A stretch of 6,402 nucleotides of DNA from Desulfobacteraceae bacterium UBA2230 (GTDB taxonomy: Bacteria > Desulfobacterota > Desulfobacteria > Desulfobacterales > Desulfosarcinaceae): assembly GCA_002348005.1 (NCBI GenBank), contig DDYQ01000105.1:1809-8210 (forward strand). Reading direction: 5' to 3'. The notes under the pieces were generated by a model that worked only from the letters and a program-made list of their open reading frames with translations, ran no database searches and had not been told where the DNA came from. Shown here one piece after another: positions 4,675-6,402 of the stretch. The translations under genes and the position numbers were made by a program. Positions within the stretch are counted from its first letter, which is position 1; each line of letters begins with the position of its first letter.

Positions 4675-4681
4675 AAAGGAG
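4675..4681 (+). promoter_or_regulatory. Ribosome binding site of acnA
   Basis: AAAGGAG lies four bases before ATG 4686. It is a strong Shine-Dalgarno sequence and fixes the start of the aconitase. Confidence 0.75.
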
Positions 4682-4685
4682 ACCC

Positions 4686-6402
4686 ATGGATAACAAGGAC
4701 TTTTTGAACACGCTGAGCGTCAACGGCGGGTCATTGCGCTTTTACGATATCCAGCAGTTTGCTGCCCGGGGGATTGCCGATATTGAGCGCCTGCCCTACT
4801 CGATCCGCATACTGGTGGAAAATGTGCTTCGCAAGATGGACGGCCGACTGGTGCGCGAAGCGGATCTCATGGCAGTGGCCGGTTGGCAGAAATCGTATGC
4901 GGCCCCGGTCGAGATCCCGTATCACCCGGCGCGCGTTCTGATGCAGGACTTTACCGGTGTTCCGGCGGTGGTGGACCTGGCGGCCATGCGCGATGCGGTT
5001 AAACACCTGGGCGGTGATCCCCGTAAAATCAACCCCCTGGTGCCGGTTGAACTGGTGGTGGACCATTCGGTGCAGGTCGATTATTTCGGCACCGCAGATT
5101 CGCTGCGTCGCAACGTGGCTTTGGAATACGAACGCAATGCCGAGCGTTACAAACTGCTCAAGTGGGCTCAGAAAAGCTTCGCCAATTTTAAAGTGGTACC
5201 GCCAAATTCCGGAATTTGCCACCAGGTCAACCTGGAGCATCTCGGGCGGGTGGTGATCACACAGGAGACCGCCTCCGGGACGCTGGCCTATCCCGACACG
5301 CTGGTCGGCACTGATTCGCATACTCCCATGATCAATGGTATCGGGGTGATGGGCTGGGGGGTGGGCGGCATCGAGGCTGAGGCGGTGATGCTGGGACAGC
5401 CCTACTACATGTCGATTCCGGAGGTGATCGGCGTCAAACTTCTCGGCCGACTCAAGGAGGGGGTTACCGCTACCGACCTGGTACTGACCATCACGGAGTT
5501 GTTGCGCAAACAGGGGGTCGTCGAAAAATTCGTGGAATACTTCGGGCCCGGCCTGCAGCACCTCACGGTTCCGGACCGCGCGACGATCTCCAACATGACG
5601 CCGGAATACGGCGCCACCCTTGGTTTCTTTCCGGTCGACGAGAAAACGCTGCAGTATCTCAACATGACCGGCCGCAGCGAACAGGCGGCGATAACTGAAG
5701 CCTACACCAAAGCGGTCGGGCTGTTTTATGACGACCGCCGGCAGCCGGAATATACTCAGCTGCTGGAACTGGATCTTGCCCGCGTTGAACCTTCACTCGC
5801 CGGCCCGGCCCGGCCTCAGGACCGCATCGCGCTTTCGGGCATGAAAGGTGCCGCAGCCAGAAGCCTTGGGTGTGAGTACGACCGCGATGTGGAGATCCAG
5901 CAATTGTCTCGCTTTCATCAGGAGTCGGGCAATACCACTGTGCGCGCCGGTCGTTGTCACCCGATCGCCCAGCGCCAATTCGAAATCACGCTCATTGGAC
6001 GGCCGGCGCTGTTTGGCGACGGCTGCACGGCCATCGCGGCGATCACCTCGTGCACCAACACCTCAAACCCGCATGTGCTTATCGGCGCCGGACTGATCGC
6101 CCGCAACGCGGTGGAACGGGGCCTGACCGTTCCGCCCTATGTTAAAACCTCCCTGGCGCCCGGCTCCAAAGTGGTCATCGACTATCTGGACGCAGCTGGC
6201 CTGATGCCCTACTTCAAAGCGCTGGGCTTTCATCCGGCCGCATTCGGCTGCACCACTTGCATCGGCAACAGCGGCCCCTTGCCCGAGCCGATCAGCCTGG
6301 CGATCAAGGCGGGTGACCTGGTGGCGGCAGCGGTGCTCAGCGGCAATCGCAACTTTGAGGGCCGCGTGAGCCCGGACGTGCGCGCCAACTTCCTCGCCTC
6401 GC
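4686..6402 (+). CDS. acnA: Aconitate hydratase, AcnA/IRP1 type (3' end outside window)
   Basis: This cytoplasmic [4Fe-4S] enzyme of the citric acid cycle interconverts citrate and isocitrate through cis-aconitate. The frame is open for 572 codons to the window edge; full-length AcnA has about 890 residues, so the C-terminal third with the swivel domain is missing. Visible landmarks are VVDHSVQVD at about 124-132, GTDSHTPMINGIG from 208 (Asp210, His212), GWGVGGIEAEA, ITSCTNTSNP with Cys456, KTSLAPGSK from 487, and GCTTCIGNSGP with Cys522 and Cys525. The cluster cysteines are spaced 66 and 3 residues apart, as in IRP1 (437, 503, 506). The DHSVQVD and overall order fit AcnA rather than AcnB, which has a different domain order. 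The sequence before Cys456 is about 20 residues longer than in IRP1. The gene looks intact. A dual RNA-binding role, known for some AcnA/IRP1 proteins, cannot be judged here. Confidence 0.95.
   Translation, partial: MDNKDFLNTLSVNGGSLRFYDIQQFAARGIADIERLPYSIRILVENVLRKMDGRLVREADLMAVAGWQKSYAAPVEIPYHPARVLMQDFTGVPAVVDLAAMRDAVKHLGGDPRKINPLVPVELVVDHSVQVDYFGTADSLRRNVALEYERNAERYKLLKWAQKSFANFKVVPPNSGICHQVNLEHLGRVVITQETASGTLAYPDTLVGTDSHTPMINGIGVMGWGVGGIEAEAVMLGQPYYMSIPEVIGVKLLGRLKEGVTATDLVLTITELLRKQGVVEKFVEYFGPGLQHLTVPDRATISNMTPEYGATLGFFPVDEKTLQYLNMTGRSEQAAITEAYTKAVGLFYDDRRQPEYTQLLELDLARVEPSLAGPARPQDRIALSGMKGAAARSLGCEYDRDVEIQQLSRFHQESGNTTVRAGRCHPIAQRQFEITLIGRPALFGDGCTAIAAITSCTNTSNPHVLIGAGLIARNAVERGLTVPPYVKTSLAPGSKVVIDYLDAAGLMPYFKALGFHPAAFGCTTCIGNSGPLPEPISLAIKAGDLVAAAVLSGNRNFEGRVSPDVRANFLAS

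Noticed and set aside
4731..5561. A 276-codon minus-strand open frame
   Set aside because: It lies wholly antisense to acnA, whose plus frame is uninterrupted and carries every expected motif. The minus product is rich in His, Gln and Arg, typical of an antisense shadow.

Overview
The window holds one end of a small, damaged integrated element (bases 1-3367) and the chromosomal DNA beyond it (3368-6402). The chromosomal part encodes a TVP38/TMEM64-type membrane protein and the first two thirds of an AcnA-type aconitase. No taxon can be read directly. The GC-rich coding style, an apparent selenocysteine tRNA gene and the gene families fit a Gram-negative anaerobe such as a Desulfobacterota member, but that is inference.

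Element, 1-3367. A 27-bp direct repeat lies at 1-27 and again at 3341-3367, so the left-to-left distance is 3340 bp. The repeat is the 3' end of a tRNA gene whose 5' part lies before the window. Its 8-nt acceptor strand, G discriminator and encoded CCA fit tRNA-Sec (selC). Everything convincing inside reads on the minus strand, except one inverted gene piece. From right to left: a MerR-like regulator (3089-2571); a broken Toprim-primase/RecA-like ATPase gene (2517-1498); a dense cluster of GTTCAC repeats (about 1326-1517); a small unknown protein (1211-978); and a tyrosine integrase (1015-59) that keeps its catalytic residues but has lost its N-terminus and natural start.

The element's regulatory architecture is better preserved than its genes. 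Paired 11-bp-spaced GGTAAC repeats near both ends look like integrase arm sites. Two copies of a GGTAG-N5-CTACC operator sit before the regulator and before the replication gene. A terminator-like hairpin shields the right side from incoming minus-strand transcription.

The most unusual feature is the replication gene. Three recognisable pieces of a primase/ATPase protein lie in the wrong order and orientation. Flipping 2192-2403, which lies between the inverted hexamers AACCCC and GGGGTT, joins two of the pieces exactly in frame. This is either real inversion and decay of a satellite-like element or an assembly chimera.

Chromosomal side, 3368-6402. A 479-bp stretch without a strong gene (one weak small minus-strand candidate) is followed by the TVP38/TMEM64 gene (3847-4542), a 143-bp gap with a weak promoter candidate, and acnA (4686 to the end, open). 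These two genes are plus-strand, intact where visible, and ordinary.
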